A DNA stretch of 7,676 bases, taken from positions 1-7,676 of the forward strand of contig CAYWOD010000180.1 of assembly GCA_964459805.1 (NCBI GenBank). Reading direction: 5' to 3'. The position numbers were made by a program, and so were the translations under genes. The notes beneath the pieces were generated by a model. The model searched no databases. It saw only the letters and a list, made by a program, of their open reading frames with translations, and was not told where the DNA came from. Origin of the DNA: DAOVRL01 sp964459805 (GTDB taxonomy: Bacteria; Planctomycetota; Phycisphaerae; Sedimentisphaerales; Anaerobacaceae). Shown piece after piece: positions 6,212-7,676 of the stretch (its first letter is position 1; every line of letters starts with the position of its first letter).

Positions 6212-7676
6212 ATGAGCAGTCGAAGTTCACAATCGATGGGTTGGTTTGCAAGAGGCGAGCTCAAGATGAAGAACTACAGGGCCGGCTCTGCATACGTTCT
6301 GGCGGCTCTATCGCTGCTTGTTTTGATGATGCTGGGAGTGGGCATGTTGACAGCGGCCTGGGGAAGCAGGTTCAGGGCAATCCAGCAGAAAAACGAAGTG
6401 ATCTCAATGCTGGCCGCCGAGGCCGGTTATGAAAAGGCGATTTACTGGATGGGCCAGCAGCAGGACATGCTATCAGCACTGGACCAAGAGGTCGTGGGGA
6501 CGAGCGATTCGCTGAGTTTTCCGGACGGCAACTGTGATTATCGAATTCAACTTTTTACATTTGCCGGGTCCCGTCCGGTTTACAGGGTTATATCCGAAGG
6601 TCACAGCGGTGTGTTCAGCAGGACGGTGGACGTTCTGGTTCTTCAGGCGATAAGCGGCTGGGATATGGGAATGTGCAGGGTTGCCATCGGGAAGAATAAA
6701 ACCTATCCCGTAAACTTTGCCGACGGGGAAATAATTGATATGCCGCTGCACATCAATGACCTCGGTGACAGTCCTGACAAGAGAGACATCTACATAATAG
6801 GCAGCCCGCAATTCTTGCGAGCGGTGGCTATGGGCGAATCAAGATATAAGGACGGCTCCGGTTCCGATAAATACAGCAGCGTGATCGGCCAGTTTGATGG
6901 CGGGATATATTTTGACCAGCCTGACAGCAGAGTAGCAGACGAAACCACCATTCAAACCAAGGTGGACCGGTTTAGCGACAGCACCGATGTCAACTTCAGG
7001 TTTACACCGGTCGCAGGTGCAAAGGTTGAAAGCCCAAATGCTGCCGTTCAGCTTGAATTCTTTGTTGATGCTGGTGTCGGCAAAGTCCGGATAACCAATA
7101 ACTGCACGGTTCGCGGTTTTCAACAGAAGAAAGATAACAGGACGTGGGATTTCAGAATAAAGGCTGGGAAAAAAGAAGAATATGAAAGATATGACATATA
7201 CGGGTACCATCTGATGCCTGAGGATGCGGAGAGCACCGGGGAAAGATTTACTCGTTCTATCGAAACAACTTATGTTACTCAGTCAATTGGGGGTGTCGAA
7301 TCTGAGCCAGGCGGGCAGATTTTCGTTGACGGGAATGTAATCATCGGTGGGGACAAGACCAGCCAGGACGGTGACCAGGTGGTAAAGGGCAAAATCACTG
7401 TTGTAGCCACGGGCAATATCTGGATCGCGGATTCGGTAGTCGTTGACGAGGCTCACGATGCGGACGGAAGACCGTCACTGGACAATCCCAACATCCTGGG
7501 GCTGATTGCGCAGGGGGTGGTCAAGGTGGTCGATCCTGGTATGACTGATGAAGATGTTGGTTTTGAGGGATTTACTCCCACCGAACCTGAGGGTTTCAAA
7601 TATGTGCCTATCGGACGACCTGACGAGGAGGAAGAAGACGAGGAGGAAGAAGACGAGGAGGAAGAAGACGAGGAGG
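6212..7676 (+). CDS. PilX-like minor pilin, large, 3' end outside window
   Basis: The frame is open from ATG 6212 to the window edge: 488 codons with no stop. A PilX N-terminal segment is clear, RAGSAYVLAALSLLVLMMLG, one hydrophobic helix beginning after G25. It lacks the +5 Glu, as PilX- and GspK-type proteins often do. AAEAGYEKAIYWM then follows, the 'element-type' helix after the anchor. Residues about 100-360 are beta-rich and unrecognised, with single Cys residues in NGNC-, GMCR- and NNCT-like contexts. Residues about 365-440 (IFVDGNVIIGG, KGKITVVATGNIWIAD, LGLIAQGVVKVV) resemble the repetitive beta domain seen at the C-terminus of many PilX-like proteins (DUF4900-like, from memory). Residues 471-488 are a DEEEE repeat. 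ATG 6266 would give a standard 7-residue leader (MKNYRAG) and is a serious alternative start. The ribosome binding sites of both are weak. The protein likely completes the minor pilin complex. Confidence 0.82.
   Translation, partial: MSSRSSQSMGWFARGELKMKNYRAGSAYVLAALSLLVLMMLGVGMLTAAWGSRFRAIQQKNEVISMLAAEAGYEKAIYWMGQQQDMLSALDQEVVGTSDSLSFPDGNCDYRIQLFTFAGSRPVYRVISEGHSGVFSRTVDVLVLQAISGWDMGMCRVAIGKNKTYPVNFADGEIIDMPLHINDLGDSPDKRDIYIIGSPQFLRAVAMGESRYKDGSGSDKYSSVIGQFDGGIYFDQPDSRVADETTIQTKVDRFSDSTDVNFRFTPVAGAKVESPNAAVQLEFFVDAGVGKVRITNNCTVRGFQQKKDNRTWDFRIKAGKKEEYERYDIYGYHLMPEDAESTGERFTRSIETTYVTQSIGGVESEPGGQIFVDGNVIIGGDKTSQDGDQVVKGKITVVATGNIWIADSVVVDEAHDADGRPSLDNPNILGLIAQGVVKVVDPGMTDEDVGFEGFTPTEPEGFKYVPIGRPDEEEEDEEEEDEEEEDEE
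7622..7676 (+). repeat. 15-bp perfect tandem repeat encoding DEEEE
   Basis: The unit GACGAGGAGGAAGAA occurs at 7622-7636, 7637-7651 and 7652-7666, plus ten bases of a fourth copy to the window end, all without a mismatch. It is in the frame of the PilX-like gene and encodes a run of Asp-Glu-Glu-Glu-Glu blocks. Because the unit is a multiple of three, copy-number change alters length without breaking the frame. The total copy number is unknown because the window ends inside the array. Confidence 0.95.

Noticed and set aside
6184..6432. 82-codon + frame at the start of the PilX-like gene
   Set aside because: It is in a different frame from the much longer open frame with the PilX N-terminal helix, begins at TTG and has no domain.
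6839..7210. 123-codon minus frame inside the PilX-like gene
   Set aside because: It is antisense to a continuous coding frame and has no ribosome binding site or family pattern.

Overview
The window carries one type IV pilus / type II secretion-like (T4P/T2SS) assembly locus on the + strand. It is flanked on the left by the 5' half of a tRNA-Leu gene on the - strand. The gene order is assembly ATPase (PilB/GspE, 866-2626), polytopic inner-membrane platform protein (PilC/GspF, 2866-4074), a short pilin that is probably the major subunit (4240-4665), then three minor-pilin-like proteins: PilV/GspI-like (4771-5448), PilW/GspJ-like (5499-6179) and PilX-like (6212 to the window end, incomplete).

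Organism: bacterial, roughly 50% GC, with good Shine-Dalgarno sequences in front of several genes. The order ATPase, platform, major pilin, then V/W/X-type minor pilins, and the style of the pilin (N-methylated helix, no cysteines, C-terminal beta-rich tail), remind me of Planctomycetota of the Phycisphaerae type. This is an impression from protein style and not a proven assignment. A deltaproteobacterium or another Gram-negative lineage cannot be excluded.

Layout: 1-49 is a partial tRNA-Leu(CAG), with a sigma70-like promoter behind it on the - strand (89-117). 118-659 holds no gene I can support, only a few small hairpins. A good sigma70-type promoter (660-687) lies about 180 bp before the ATPase start and gives a leader of roughly 170 nt. 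The ATPase and platform genes are separated by 239 bp with no gene. The platform and pilin genes are separated by 165 bp containing a 7-bp inverted repeat. After the pilin come three consecutive in-frame stop codons and two adjacent hairpins, the first terminator-like. The minor pilins then follow closely. The last gene runs off the window inside a perfect 15-bp tandem repeat encoding an Asp/Glu-rich tract.

How they work together: the cytoplasmic hexameric ATPase would drive the platform protein, which lifts pilin subunits from the membrane into a growing (pseudo)pilus. The minor pilins would form the priming or tip complex. Prepilin peptidase, the retraction ATPase PilT, the alignment proteins PilM/N/O and the secretin PilQ/GspD are not in the window, so they must lie elsewhere. 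The most unusual points are the 56-residue leader of the PilV-like protein with Ala in place of Gly before the cleavage site, the partly degenerate c-di-GMP-type (MshEN) motif pair in the ATPase, the hairpin pair after the pilin, and the large PilX-like protein with its repeat-encoded acidic tract.
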